Part shown: positions 9,057 through 19,500 of the stretch, piece after piece
Numbering within the stretch: the first letter of the stretch is position 1
Layout: every line of letters begins with the position of its first letter
NCBI RefSeq assembly: GCF_009296315.1
Contig: NZ_WHLY01000002.1
Coordinates: forward strand, 1,922,001-1,986,000
Length of the DNA: 64,000 nt
Direction of reading: 5' to 3'
From: Salmonirosea aquatica
Lineage (GTDB): Bacteria > Bacteroidota > Bacteroidia > Cytophagales > Spirosomataceae
Notes under the pieces: generated by a model
Seen by the model: the letters and a program-made list of their open reading frames with translations, nothing else
The model's database searches: none
What the model was told of the DNA's origin: nothing
Made by a program: the position numbers and the translations under genes

Positions 9057-9195
9057 GCTATTTTATTATAAATAACTGATTATCAGCAACCCAAACTCGT
9101 GGTACGTTATTTGGCATTAGTAGGTAGTATCCCAAGATACCAGATCGATTCAATAAAACTTTCCACTGTCTACTTTCAATTTTTTAACTGAATAA

Positions 9196-9858
9196 ATGAT
9201 CAAACTTCAAAATATCGCCAAGCATTATCCCGCCGGTTTCGGCAAGACGTATGTTCTCCGTAACATTTCCCTGAATGTCAAAGAGGGCGAGTTCGTATCA
9301 ATCATGGGGCCATCGGGCTCGGGTAAGTCTACGCTGATGCATATTCTGGGGCTTCTGGAAGAGCCATCGGAAGGCGAATACCTTTTCCTGGACGAACCCG
9401 TCCAAAAACTCAGCGAGAAAAAACGCACCGAATTGCACCGCCACCACATTGGTTTTGTGTTCCAGGCCTACCACTTGATCGATGAGCTGACGGTATATGA
9501 AAACATCGAAACTCCATTGCTCTACAAAGGTACCTCTTCTTCCGAGCGCAAAAGCCGCGTGGCCGAACTCCTCGACCGCTTCAACATGGTAGCCAAGAAA
9601 GACCTTTTCCCCAGCCAACTTTCGGGCGGACAACAACAATTGGTGGGGGTGGCCCGGGCCATCGTCCACGAGCCGAAGGTAATTTTTGCCGACGAACCTA
9701 CAGGCAACCTGCATTCGGAGCAGGCTGAGGAAATCATGGAGTTATTCAAAAAACTTAACACTGAAGATAAGGTGACGATTATCCAGGTGACACACTCGGA
9801 AAAAAACGCCGAATATGGCAACCGCGTGATCCGGCTGAAGGACGGCTGGATGTCGTAG
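9196..9858 (+). CDS. ABC transporter ATP-binding protein, LolD/MacB type
   Basis: A 220-residue ATPase that would drive a FtsX-type permease. Walker A GPSGSGKS is at residues 38-45, the Q-loop Q90, the signature LSGGQ at 142-146, Walker B VIFADE at 162-167 and the switch H200. The stretch after the signature reads QQLVGVARA, where the family normally has QQRVAIARA, so the conserved arginine is replaced by leucine. The next gene, 90 bp downstream, is a TolC-type channel. No permease or periplasmic adaptor gene is adjacent, although such systems normally need both; the FtsX-type protein at 2854 is the nearest permease. Likely part of an export system of unknown cargo. Confidence 0.88.
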   Translation: MIKLQNIAKHYPAGFGKTYVLRNISLNVKEGEFVSIMGPSGSGKSTLMHILGLLEEPSEGEYLFLDEPVQKLSEKKRTELHRHHIGFVFQAYHLIDELTVYENIETPLLYKGTSSSERKSRVAELLDRFNMVAKKDLFPSQLSGGQQQLVGVARAIVHEPKVIFADEPTGNLHSEQAEEIMELFKKLNTEDKVTIIQVTHSEKNAEYGNRVIRLKDGWMS

Positions 9859-9948
9859 TTGGGTTGACGGTAAAAAAAATATGATCTGCTGAATTCAATA
9901 CTAACTCTTTAAAAAGGCACTATCCATTATTCAGAATTCGATTGAGCT

Positions 9949-11304
9949 ATGTACTTCTTTGAAACCCTATATCATTTACTAAGACATCCCCTACAACGGT
10001 GGCTGCTGGCGGGTACCTGCCTGTTTTGTTTCCCGGTATCCGCCCAGCAGGTGCTCGGACTAGAGGAGTGCGCGGAGTTGCTGATCAAAAATAACCTGAC
10101 CTTCCGCGGCGGGCAGTTGCTGGCCGAATCGGCACAGGCGCAGTGGCGACAGGCCAAGTCGCAGCAACTACCTACCCTGGGCATCAATGTCAGCCAAGGC
10201 GTGAATCTGGGCCGGAGCATCGACCGCTTCACGAATGCTTACATCGACCAACTGTACAATTCCAGCTACGTGGGAGCCCGGGTACAGGAGACTGTCTTTC
10301 AGGGATTTCAGGTGCAAAACCAGATACGTCAATACAAGCTTCTGAAGGAATCGTCGTTGGAAAGTAGCACTGCCGTGCGTAATGAGCAATTGCTGCTGAT
10401 GGTGCAGGCTTATGTGCAGGTACTGGCTTCCAAAGCCCTGTACGAGTCGGCTCAGCAACAGGTAGCGACTTCCAAAGAGCAGGTAGATCGGGTAGAAAAG
10501 CAGGTAAAAGCGGGCGTGGTAGGTGCCAATGGTTTATACGAAATTCGGGCCCAGCTCAGCAATGATACCTTCGATGAGGTAACGGCCCTCAACAACTACC
10601 GCCTGGCGCGGCTCACGCTGTTCCAACTTTTGAATATCCCGCCTGACCCCGATACGCAGTTCCGTCCCCTGAGTGTCAAAGCAGACGAGCCCGTAGCGCT
10701 GGCCGCCGGCGAGCTTTTCGACGAAGCCGAAAAGAATTTCCCTATCATCCGGGCTGCCGAACTGCGGCGGCAGAGCTTTGGCTACTTGGTCAAATCCATT
10801 AAGGCGTTGAATTATCCCTCGTTGAATGCTTCGGCTGATTTTGGCGCTTTTTATGCCTCCACCAACAAGCAGCTCGACTACTTCGCGCAGCTCAACGCCA
10901 CCCGCAACGGTTCGCTGAGTCTGGGGCTATATATCCCGATCATGGGCCGCTGGCAAACCCGTCCCCGCGTGGAACTGGCCCAGGTGCAGGAGCGGATCGC
11001 CCGTAATGATCTGGATCAAAGCCGACTCCTGTTACGGCAAGGCATCGAGCAGATTGTACTGGATGTGACAGCTTCGCAGGATCGTTACCAAGCCGCCCGC
11101 GAACAGGCCGAAGCCCTGGAAGCCAGCTACGCCACGGTGGCCAGCCGATTGAACGCCGGCACGGCTACGATTTTCGAATATTCGCTCTCCAAAGCCAACC
11201 TGGCCCGCGCTCAGGCCAACGCGATCAGGGCTACGTATGAGTACATTATGAACCGCAAAATCCTCCAATACTACCGGCAGGGTAGTTGGGACGGAATCCT
11301 ATAA
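9949..11304 (+). CDS. TolC-family outer membrane efflux protein
   Basis: A 451-residue TolC/OEP-type channel. After a basic start and hydrophobic core the signal peptide ends at VSAQ near residue 28. The mature chain shows two similar halves of long alpha-helical coiled coil (for example residues 140-200 and 355-430) separated by beta-strand segments, as in TolC. Residues 28-50 (LGLEECAELLIKNNLTF) resemble the usual family opening. It forms the outer-membrane duct of a tripartite exporter. It is 90 bp downstream of an ABC ATPase and is probably cotranscribed with it. The missing adaptor and permease must be encoded elsewhere. A terminator lies 160 bp after the stop. Confidence 0.88.
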   Translation: MYFFETLYHLLRHPLQRWLLAGTCLFCFPVSAQQVLGLEECAELLIKNNLTFRGGQLLAESAQAQWRQAKSQQLPTLGINVSQGVNLGRSIDRFTNAYIDQLYNSSYVGARVQETVFQGFQVQNQIRQYKLLKESSLESSTAVRNEQLLLMVQAYVQVLASKALYESAQQQVATSKEQVDRVEKQVKAGVVGANGLYEIRAQLSNDTFDEVTALNNYRLARLTLFQLLNIPPDPDTQFRPLSVKADEPVALAAGELFDEAEKNFPIIRAAELRRQSFGYLVKSIKALNYPSLNASADFGAFYASTNKQLDYFAQLNATRNGSLSLGLYIPIMGRWQTRPRVELAQVQERIARNDLDQSRLLLRQGIEQIVLDVTASQDRYQAAREQAEALEASYATVASRLNAGTATIFEYSLSKANLARAQANAIRATYEYIMNRKILQYYRQGSWDGIL

Positions 11305-11464
11305 TAAAGTTTGGGGTAGTGGGTTCCGAGTTATGAAAACTTACGGTTTACTCGTCTGGACAAGGTTTACGAAGATGGATAATGTAAGAACCAAACGTAA
11401 CCCTGAACCTCAAACAAAGAACTCTTTTAGGTTAGATTGAGAATGGTTAATCCTGTATTGCAAA

Positions 11465-11495
11465 AAAGAGCGGGCCGCTGGTTCGCTCTTTTTTT
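11465..11495 (+). terminator. Intrinsic terminator
   Basis: Arms AAAGAGCG (11465-11472) and CGCTCTTT (11484-11491) with an 11-base loop and T tract. It closes the ABC ATPase/TolC unit. Confidence 0.8.
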
Positions 11496-11594
11496 ATGTA
11501 AGGAATAAACCCGTATTTACCGTCTTGATCTTGTTGGTTGATTATATTTTCAAGACAAGTACCTTTATTTCCTGTATCGTTTACCTTATTTCGC

Positions 11595-12305
11595 ATGAAA
11601 CAATCGAAACCCTACCTACTGCTGCTGCTGGCCTTTGCCTTGGCTTGTCATAAGCAACCTTCTTACCAAGCCATAGGTACCCCTTACACGCCCAACTATT
11701 CGCTCGAAAATAACAAAAATGATATCGAGGCCTTTCAGAAGATGGATGAGGCCCAAATGCCCGCTCCGGGCGGCATTGTACTAACGGGTAGCTCGAGTTT
11801 CAGACTGTGGAAAAATGCCGGGCAGGATCTGGCTCCTCTGCCGATCATCAACCGCGGATTCGGGGGATCTACTACACCCGAAGTCATTCATTACATTGAC
11901 CAGACGGTACTCAAATACAAGCCTAAGGTGGTGGTTACCTACTGCGAGAATGATATGTTCGTGGACAAAACCAAAACCCCCGAACAGACCCGCGACTCCT
12001 ACGTAGAATTTACGCGGCTGGTGCGGGAACGGCTACCGGACGTGCAGATGTACTACGTTTCCATGAAGCCCTCTCCTTCGCGCTGGGAGCGGCGCGACGA
12101 GGTGATAAAAGCCAATCAATTGATAAAGGATTTTACCAAGAAAGATAAGAACCACGGCTACATTGACGTATGGCCCGTCATGCTGAAAAATGGTCGTCCG
12201 GATGCGGGCATTTACCTGAAAGACAGCCTGCACATGAATGCCGAAGGCTACCGACGCTGGACCGAGGTAATCAAACCCGTTTTGGAAAAAGGCTATGGCC
12301 GCTGA
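11595..12305 (+). CDS. SGNH/GDSL-type hydrolase lipoprotein
   Basis: A 236-residue exported esterase or acetylhydrolase of the SGNH fold. I start at the ATG at 11595, where MKQSKPYLLLLLAFALAC gives a clean lipobox (LALAC-type); the longer frame from 11538 adds residues with no signal character. Catalytic blocks are visible: GSSSF (block I serine), GFGGS (block II glycine), CENDMF (block III Asn) and DSLHMN (block V Asp and His). Such enzymes commonly remove acyl groups from glycans or lipids. It is followed 111 bp later by a sugar kinase gene, which is suggestive of carbohydrate metabolism but not proof. Substrate unknown. Confidence 0.85.
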   Translation: MKQSKPYLLLLLAFALACHKQPSYQAIGTPYTPNYSLENNKNDIEAFQKMDEAQMPAPGGIVLTGSSSFRLWKNAGQDLAPLPIINRGFGGSTTPEVIHYIDQTVLKYKPKVVVTYCENDMFVDKTKTPEQTRDSYVEFTRLVRERLPDVQMYYVSMKPSPSRWERRDEVIKANQLIKDFTKKDKNHGYIDVWPVMLKNGRPDAGIYLKDSLHMNAEGYRRWTEVIKPVLEKGYGR

Positions 12306-12416
12306 CTTTTCGCTAAAAAAGGCGAATACATCGTCAAATGACAGGTTTTTAAGGTAAAGTATTTATATTGACCGCCCAATTAAACTATCCCCAATCCGAA
12401 TCACTGACTTGGTGCA

Positions 12417-13763
12417 ATGAAAGTAACTGCCGTATTTGACATTGGTCGCACGAATAAAAAATATATCCTGTTCGATGAGTCCTACCGGATGGTACGGGAA
12501 ATCAGAGAAACGCTCCCCGAAACTACCGATGAAGATGGCTTTCCCTGTGAAGATGTCGATCTGCTGACCCAGTGGGTACAGAAGCATTGGGAAGATCTGA
12601 AAAAAGACGAGCAGTACGAAATAAGGGCGGTCAATGTATCGGCATACGGTGCCAGCCTCGTGCATCTGGATGCCTTCGATAAGCCCGTGGCACCGCTGTA
12701 TTCTTATCTGAAACCTTTTCCGGAGGCTTCAGCAGCTGATTTTTACGGCCATTACGGCGATCCCATGCGGATCGCTCTTCAAACCGGTTCGCCGCCGATG
12801 GGCTTTCTTAACTCGGGTTTGCAGATGTACTGGCTGAAGCACTCACGCCCCGAGGTGTACGCGCAGGTAAAAACCTCATTGCATTTGCCGCAGTATATTC
12901 TGTTTTTGCTGACAGGACGAAAAGTGAGCGATTTTACGTCGCTGGGCTGCCATACGGCCCTGTGGAGTCTGGAAATGATGGACTACCACGAGTGGGTAAA
13001 AGCCGAGGGAATCCATAAAAAAATGGCTTCGCTATTGGCCGCCTCTTCTTTCATTTACCGCTTTGACAAAAATGTGATTCAATCCGGCTTCGGGATACAC
13101 GATAGTTCATCGGCACTCATCCCCTACCGGATGGCCTTCAAGAAACCATTCATCCTGCTTTCTACCGGTACCTGGTGCGTCAACTTCAATCCTTTCGCCA
13201 ATAATCCGCTTACGTCCGACCAACTCGAACGCGATTGCCTGCACTTCATGACGCCCGAAGGCAGCGGGGTGAAAGCTTCACGGGTATTCATGGGACGCGA
13301 GCATGACTACCAGGTAGGCCGAATTGCCCAGTATTTCAAACTGGAACCGGATTTTTATCGCAGTATTCCCTTCGATGCCAGGGAACTGGACAAAGATGCC
13401 CCCCCTTTCTATCCCGCCTGCATGGAAGGAAATGGCCCCTTTCCTGACCCCCAGCCCAGCGAATGGCAGATCAGCGCCTTTGCCACTCCCGAAGCAGCTT
13501 ACCATCACCTACTGATCGGGCTGACCGGCATCGTGGCTACTTCCTTGCGGTTAATCGGTGTCGATGAGGTACCTACGTTATTCATTGACGGAGGCTTTGC
13601 CAAAAACCAAATCTTCACCCAATTACTGGCGCGCCAATTCCCGAAACACGAAGTATTTACCACGCTGCTGCCCTATGCCGCCGCGCTCGGCGCAGCCCTG
13701 CACGTGACACGACCACAGTCCTTTGAGTTTCCGGGTGAAATTGTGAAAGTGGAGGTGGAGTAG
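12417..13763 (+). CDS. FGGY-family carbohydrate kinase
   Basis: A 448-residue sugar kinase with the two actin-like ATPase domains of the FGGY family. The phosphate-1 loop is DIGRTNKKYILFD at residues 8-20. The segment FILLSTGTWCVNF near residue 245 and the adenosine motif LFIDGGFAKNQIF near residue 387 match the C-terminal domain. GIHDSSSA near residue 226 carries the likely catalytic aspartate. It phosphorylates a ketose or aldose; related proteins in this phylum are called rhamnulokinase- or fuculokinase-like. An L-rhamnose mutarotase is encoded at 27.4 kb, which makes a 6-deoxysugar plausible, but the substrate is not fixed by the sequence. Transcribed in the same direction as the lipoprotein esterase before it. 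Confidence 0.85.
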   Translation: MKVTAVFDIGRTNKKYILFDESYRMVREIRETLPETTDEDGFPCEDVDLLTQWVQKHWEDLKKDEQYEIRAVNVSAYGASLVHLDAFDKPVAPLYSYLKPFPEASAADFYGHYGDPMRIALQTGSPPMGFLNSGLQMYWLKHSRPEVYAQVKTSLHLPQYILFLLTGRKVSDFTSLGCHTALWSLEMMDYHEWVKAEGIHKKMASLLAASSFIYRFDKNVIQSGFGIHDSSSALIPYRMAFKKPFILLSTGTWCVNFNPFANNPLTSDQLERDCLHFMTPEGSGVKASRVFMGREHDYQVGRIAQYFKLEPDFYRSIPFDARELDKDAPPFYPACMEGNGPFPDPQPSEWQISAFATPEAAYHHLLIGLTGIVATSLRLIGVDEVPTLFIDGGFAKNQIFTQLLARQFPKHEVFTTLLPYAAALGAALHVTRPQSFEFPGEIVKVEVE

Positions 13764-13867
13764 GTAAAGGGGAGGAAGGTAAAGGGTAAACGGTTATTTT
13801 TTAGAATTCATTTTCTTAGCATCCTTTTTGGGCTTAGCAGAAGTACCCTTTTCAAAATGAATAGCTC

Positions 13868-14236
13868 ATGGAGGAGAAGCATTATCAAACTTTCGAAGAT
13901 TTATTGGTTTGGGAGGAAGGAATGCAGCTTTGCGTACAGGTGTATGCGCTTCTAAAAGATTGCCGGGATTATTCATTTCGGGATCAAATCCAAAGGTCGG
14001 CCGTTTCAGTCCCCTCCAATATTGCCGAAGGTTTTGAGCGGCAGACTGACAAAGAGTTCGTGCAGTTTCTGTTTATCGCTAAGGGTTCATGCGCCGAACT
14101 TAGGACGCAGCTTTATCTGGCGGGCGAGTTAAATTTTATTGAAAAAAAGCAAAGTGTCGTGTATGTCGAAAAAACTAAAAAATTATCTTCCATGCTGCAA
14201 AATCTAATCAAAGTCAGAAGGGCTAGGATACAGTAA
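13868..14236 (+). CDS. Four-helix bundle protein (S23/IVP family)
   Basis: A 122-residue protein of the family first seen inside 23S rRNA intervening sequences and also found as free-standing genes. The signature is clear: DLLVWEEGMQLCVQVYALL near the N-terminus, then FRDQIQRSAVSVPSNIAEGF, and AKGSCAELRTQLYLA. It is expected to fold as a four-helix bundle that forms a pentamer. No rRNA sequence surrounds it, so this copy stands alone. Biological role is not established. It faces recG, which ends 82 bp away on the other strand. Confidence 0.85.
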   Translation: MEEKHYQTFEDLLVWEEGMQLCVQVYALLKDCRDYSFRDQIQRSAVSVPSNIAEGFERQTDKEFVQFLFIAKGSCAELRTQLYLAGELNFIEKKQSVVYVEKTKKLSSMLQNLIKVRRARIQ

Positions 14237-14317
14237 AATTAGCTCTCTTCACCTAACCCTGAGAAACCGAAAATGCTTTATTTTTCGTTGACCATTAACC
14301 GTTAACCCTTCACCCGA

Positions 14318-16420
14318 TCAACTGATCCTGCTCCAGTTGGTTTCAGATTGACGTAAGCTGTTCAGATGCGCCCGGATGGCCAAATTCGGAGGAGTGGCCA
14401 ACTCGGGATCCGTTTCCAGTATGGCTTCGGCAGAGAGCCGGGCTTCTTTCAGGATAGCCCCGTCTTTGGCCAAATCAGCAATCAAAAGATCCATAATACC
14501 ACTTTGCTGCGTACCTGTGAGATCGCCGGGGCCGCGTAGTTCCAGATCTACTTCGGCAATCTCAAAGCCGTTGTTGGTTCGGCACATCGTTTCCAGTCGC
14601 TTGCGGGTATCCTGGCTGAGCTTAAAATCGGTCATTAGCACACAGAACGACTGCTCGGCCCCTCGCCCGACGCGCCCCCGCAGCTGATGCAACTGCGACA
14701 GACCGAAGCGCTCGGCGTTCTCGATCACCATTACCGAAGCGTTAGGTACATTGACCCCTACCTCGATCACCGTAGTCGCCACCATGATCTTGGTTTCGTT
14801 TTTGACAAACCGTGCCATTTCATATTCCTTATCCTGTGACTTCATGCGTCCGTGCAGGATACTGAGCGGTACGTCGGGAAAAGAACGCGAAACACTCTCA
14901 TAGCCGTCCATAAGATCCTTCAAATCCATTTTTTCGGATTCTTCAATCAGGGGGTACACCATATACACCTGCCTACCTTTGGCAATTTCATCTTTCAAAA
15001 AACCAAACAGGGTAGCCCGATGCGCGTCGTAACGGTGGACGGTCTTGATGGGCTTGCGCCCGGCAGGCAGTTCATCGATAATGGAGATGTCTAGATCGCC
15101 GTACAATGTCATAGCCAGCGTACGGGGTATGGGGGTGGCCGTCATGACCATGATGTGCGGATGAATGCGCTCATTTTTGGCCCATAGTCTGGATCGTTGC
15201 GCCACGCCGAAACGATGCTGCTCATCGATGACACAGTACCCCAGATTCTGAAACTGCACCACGTCCTCGATCAAAGCATGGGTACCTACCAGAATTTGCA
15301 TCGAGCCATTCTGTAATTCCTCGTGCAGAATCGTCCGTGCTCTTTTTTTGGTAGATCCTGTGAGCTTACCAATGTTGATTCCCAACAGGTCGGCGTACAC
15401 TTTCAGCCCCTGATAATGCTGGTCGGCCAGAATTTCGGTGGGAGCCATCAGACAGGCTTGCGCGCCATTGTCGATGGCCATGAGCATGGCGATGAAGGCT
15501 ACGATGGTTTTGCCCGAACCCACGTCACCCTGCAGGAGCCGGTTCATTTGCCTGCCCGACTGGAAATCCTGGTGGATTTCGCGAAGTACCCGCTTCTGGG
15601 CGTTCGTGAGGTCAAAGGGCAGGTGTTTATCGTAGAACTGTTTTACCAAATGTACCTTGTCGAAAACCTGCCCCGGAAACTCATTTTTTTGCAGGATTTT
15701 GCTTTTGATCAGACGCAACTGGTTATAGAACAACTCTTCAAATTTGAGCCGTCGCGTGGCCTGCTGCAAATGTGCCTGCGTAGGGGGTAGGTGAACGCTC
15801 CAGAGCGCATCGGCCTTGGGCATTAGGCGGTACTGCGCGAGCAGCGAATCGGGCAAAGGTTCACGGATGTGCGGTGTGGCCATCTCGAGCAACGTCCGCA
15901 CCATGCGGCTGATGGCCCGACTATCCACGAAGCGCTTGCGCAGCTTTTCGGTCAGGGGATATATGGGCTGCCAAGTACCCCCATTGGCATTTTCGGCGGT
16001 AAGCGGATCAATATCAGGGTGGGTGATGCTGTATCGGCTGCCGAAGAGCGTCGGCTTGCCGTAGACGATATAATCCGCATTCTTACGCAGGCTTTTCTCA
16101 AACCACGAAATCCCCTGAAACCACACCAGATCGATACTGCCGGTGCCGTCGGTAAAGGTACCTACGAGGCGTTTCTTGAAGCCTTCCCCTGTCACCGTCC
16201 ATTCTTTCAGCCTACCCTTGATTTGTGCGCCCGGCATCAACTCGTTGAGTTCGCTGATGTGATGGAACTGCGAGCGGTCCTCGTGCCGGAACGGATAGTG
16301 CTGCAGCAGGTCGCCGTAGGTGAAGATGTTCAATTCCTTGTTGAGCAACAGCGCCCGTTGCGGCCCCACGCCTTTGAGAAATTCTATTTTTGTTTCAAAG
16401 AAATTACTGCGTTCGGTCAT
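14318..16420 (-). CDS. recG: ATP-dependent DNA helicase RecG
   Basis: A 700-residue helicase that reverses stalled replication forks and branch-migrates Holliday junctions. The N-terminal wedge domain includes the OB-fold (residues about 65-150). Helicase motif I GDVGSGKT lies near 298-305, motif II DEQH at 399-402 followed by RFG, motif III TATPIPRT, and the C-terminal half has QLRGRVGRG. Length fits the family. I start at the Met of MTERSNFF (16420); an in-frame ATG at 16471 would lie upstream of the putative promoter element. It converges on the four-helix bundle gene. Confidence 0.95.
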   Translation of the reverse strand: MTERSNFFETKIEFLKGVGPQRALLLNKELNIFTYGDLLQHYPFRHEDRSQFHHISELNELMPGAQIKGRLKEWTVTGEGFKKRLVGTFTDGTGSIDLVWFQGISWFEKSLRKNADYIVYGKPTLFGSRYSITHPDIDPLTAENANGGTWQPIYPLTEKLRKRFVDSRAISRMVRTLLEMATPHIREPLPDSLLAQYRLMPKADALWSVHLPPTQAHLQQATRRLKFEELFYNQLRLIKSKILQKNEFPGQVFDKVHLVKQFYDKHLPFDLTNAQKRVLREIHQDFQSGRQMNRLLQGDVGSGKTIVAFIAMLMAIDNGAQACLMAPTEILADQHYQGLKVYADLLGINIGKLTGSTKKRARTILHEELQNGSMQILVGTHALIEDVVQFQNLGYCVIDEQHRFGVAQRSRLWAKNERIHPHIMVMTATPIPRTLAMTLYGDLDISIIDELPAGRKPIKTVHRYDAHRATLFGFLKDEIAKGRQVYMVYPLIEESEKMDLKDLMDGYESVSRSFPDVPLSILHGRMKSQDKEYEMARFVKNETKIMVATTVIEVGVNVPNASVMVIENAERFGLSQLHQLRGRVGRGAEQSFCVLMTDFKLSQDTRKRLETMCRTNNGFEIAEVDLELRGPGDLTGTQQSGIMDLLIADLAKDGAILKEARLSAEAILETDPELATPPNLAIRAHLNSLRQSETNWSRIS

Positions 16421-16444
16421 AAGGGAATTGGTACTCCTATCTTT

Positions 16445-16476
16445 CAAAGTTAAGAAAAAGGAGCATTCCATACCAA
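16445..16476 (-). promoter_or_regulatory. Putative recG promoter
   Basis: On the minus strand TTG (16476-16474) and TAACTTTG (16452-16445) are separated by 21 bp, a good match to the Bacteroidota promoter. The predicted transcript would start about 18 bases before the ATG at 16420. Confidence 0.55.
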
Positions 16477-16512
16477 GCTCAGTCGCCGGGTACCGCCCTT
16501 ACGGGAGTAAAT

Positions 16513-16543
16513 GATAAGGGCTCGAAAATTTCGAGCCCTTATC
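16513..16543 (-). terminator. Inverted repeat after the VCBS lipoprotein gene
   Basis: Arms of 15 bp (GATAAGGGCTCGAAA and complement) around one central base, 25 bp after the minus-strand stop at 16568. The downstream minus-strand sequence has only a weak T run, so termination is plausible but not certain. Confidence 0.55.
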
Positions 16544-16567
16544 CTACAAATGCCGGTGAATGTTTAC

Positions 16568-19500
16568 TTATTGACGGGCTTTTATCCGATAGGCTTTGAG
16601 AGGTTGCTGATTTACTCCTACCAGCAGTTGGTTGCCTAGCGAAAGTACACTGCGCACATCGCCCCTGATTGTAAAACCCGCTTGCTTTTGCGGTACGCTG
16701 ACAAACCCACCCTGACCGTTTCCTTTGAGAAGCAGCCCGTAATTAGCATCGAATTTGCCCAGCCGCAACCTTCCCTGACTGATATTTCCGCCCAGGAATA
16801 GGTCTTTTTTGCCATCCTGATCATAATCCAGGGTAGTAATGGCGAATATCGGCGAGAACTGCGCTTCGAGCGGTAATTCCTTAAGCTGAAACTTTCCGTT
16901 ACCCGCATTGATGAAGCAGGCCGTTTTTAGGTAGTTCGCTTCCCGCTTTCCCGCGCTTTCCAGTTCCTGCGCCGAGAAAAGATCGTTGAGCGTCACGTCG
17001 GCGTAGCTTTTGTAGTCGGGATAACGGGCGCCCATGCTGCTCATTTGCATCACGAGTTCGTCGCGGGTGACGTAGGGGTAGTTTTTGCCCTGAATATAAA
17101 AACTCAGGATTGGGTCGATGGTACCGTTGTTGTCAAAATCCTTGTAGTAGAGCGAAGCTACCTCCTGGTCATTGGCCCGCACCTGCGAGTTGAGGCCCTG
17201 GTTTCCTACCACCAGATCGGGCCGACCGTCGCCGTTGAGGTCCTCCACCAGGAGTTGATTCCACCAGCCCTGGTATGCCTTGTCGAAGTAGGCCTTGGTT
17301 TTGTCCGTCAGCTTTCCGTTTTCATTAGTGAATACAGTGACGGGCATCCACTCGCCCACCACAATGAGGTCGGTTTTGCCGTCGCCGTTGACATCGGCAC
17401 TGGCCGCGTCCGTCACCAGGCCCAGCGTCGCTAGCGCGGGGGCAAGCGCCGCGGTGCGGTTGGTGAAGGTACCCTTCCCATCATTGACCAGCAGGTAGCT
17501 TTCCGGCGTTTCGGGATAGCGGCCGGGTACCACGCGCCCGCCCACGAACAGGTCAGGTTTGCCATCTCCCGAGAAATCGCCCACGCACACCGCGCCGGTG
17601 CTGGTCAGCATCGTAGGTAGTGCTTTGAGACTAAGGGTGTAGGTACCTTTGCCGTCGTTGAGGTAGAGTTTGTCCTGAAACCGGGCATCTTTCGGTTCAA
17701 AATCCGCATAGCCGCCGTTAGCTACGTACAGGTCGGGAAAGCCATCGCCATTGGCGTCGAAAAATACTGCGTCGGTGGCCTGACTGGCAGCATCGGCGGC
17801 GAAAGCAGGGGTACCTTTCTCAATAAAATTCCCTCCTTTCTGTTGGAGGAATAGGGCACTGGCCTGGTCTTTACCACCACCGACGAACACATCGTCCAGA
17901 CCGTCTCCATTGACATCGGCTTTGGCCAGGCAAGGACCGGAAAACGACACGGGATTGACCAGTAAGGGTTGCCGGTAAAAATCGTTTATATCAAGCGTAG
18001 CATCCTGATGGGCAATGGGCGAAGGTACCTCCATAAATAGATTCTCGGCTTTTTCACCCCACCGGAAGGTACCTTTGGCCTCGATTTCGGATACGGTCAG
18101 CAGTTGATCGATTTTAGGATTGATCATCGTCTGCATTTTACCCGAAGGCCACACGACCCGCAACGAATCTACATTGTTTTTTTCACCCAGACCAAAATGC
18201 AAAATCGGCGAGACACTAGACTGGTAGCCGCGGGTCGGCATCTGCTCTACATACTGTTCCTGTCCTCCACTGTATAAAGTCAATTGTGCCCCAATGCCCT
18301 GGGTATTGGCGCCTTTTCCCTGGGTTTTTATTTTCAGATAGTGATTTTTGGATAAAGTGTTGCTTTGGTTCTGATACACAAAAGCCGGTTGATTGACATT
18401 GTTGACGATCAGATCCAGGTCGCCGTCGTTGTCCAGATCGGCGTAGGCTGCGCCATTGCTGTTCGATGGTCGGGCCAGTCCCCAGGCCTGGGTGGCGTTC
18501 CTGAACTGCAGATCCCCGCCATTCTCAAATACATAATTCGTCAGATTGGACGACGGAATTTCGTACACGAGTTTCAGAACATCGGCGCGTTGAATACCCT
18601 GCTGCTGGTTCTGTACGTAATCGCTCATGTGTTTCACAAAATCCATGTTGGTAAAATCACGTGGCAGGCCGTTGGTAATGTGCAAATCTTTCCAGCCATC
18701 ATTGTCAAAATCGGCAAACAGAGCCGACCAGCTCCAATCGGTATTAGATAATCCAGCCAATTGCCCTATCTCTTGGAAATTACCGTCTCCATCATTGATT
18801 TGCAGCATATTTCGCATATACTGATGGTTGAAGCCAAGACGGACATTCAAGTCAAACTTTTGATAATTATCTGGCGCTACCAAAAGCTTCTGACGTCGGT
18901 TGTCTTCGGGTAGCATATCTAAAGTCAGGATGTCAGGTCGGGTATCGTTATTGAGGTCGGCCACATCACTCCCCATCGAGAAATGTGAAGTGTGGCCAAT
19001 TCGATTTTTAAGCTGATCGGTGAAGCCACCCTTTTTATTGTTGATGTAGAGATAATCAGGTACCTGATAATCATTGGAAACGTAGAGGTCGGGCCAGCCA
19101 TCGCCGTTAACATCGGCTACACCAGCGCCGAGGCCATACGAAAGCGCCGAGCTTTGCAGCCCCGCGGCGCGGGTAATGTCTTTGAAGGTACCCCCGTCGT
19201 TGCGGTAGAGCCGCATGCCGTTCATGGGGTCGTCTTTTTTGAGGAGTTCGGCCGTACCAAGCTCGTTCAGGATGGGTAGTGATTTAGGGTTGTGGTTGAG
19301 CAGGAACATATCCAAGTCGCCGTCCTTGTCGTAATCAAAGAAGGTAGCCTGGGTACTGGTCCCCTGGCTGGCCAAGCCGTATTTTTCGGCTTCTTCGGTG
19401 AAGGTAGGTATGCCGTCGGCTCCGGCCCCCTGATTGATGTAGAGTTCGTTGCGACGTTTCTCGGGCAACAGATTGCCCGAGTAGCACACGTAGATATCCA

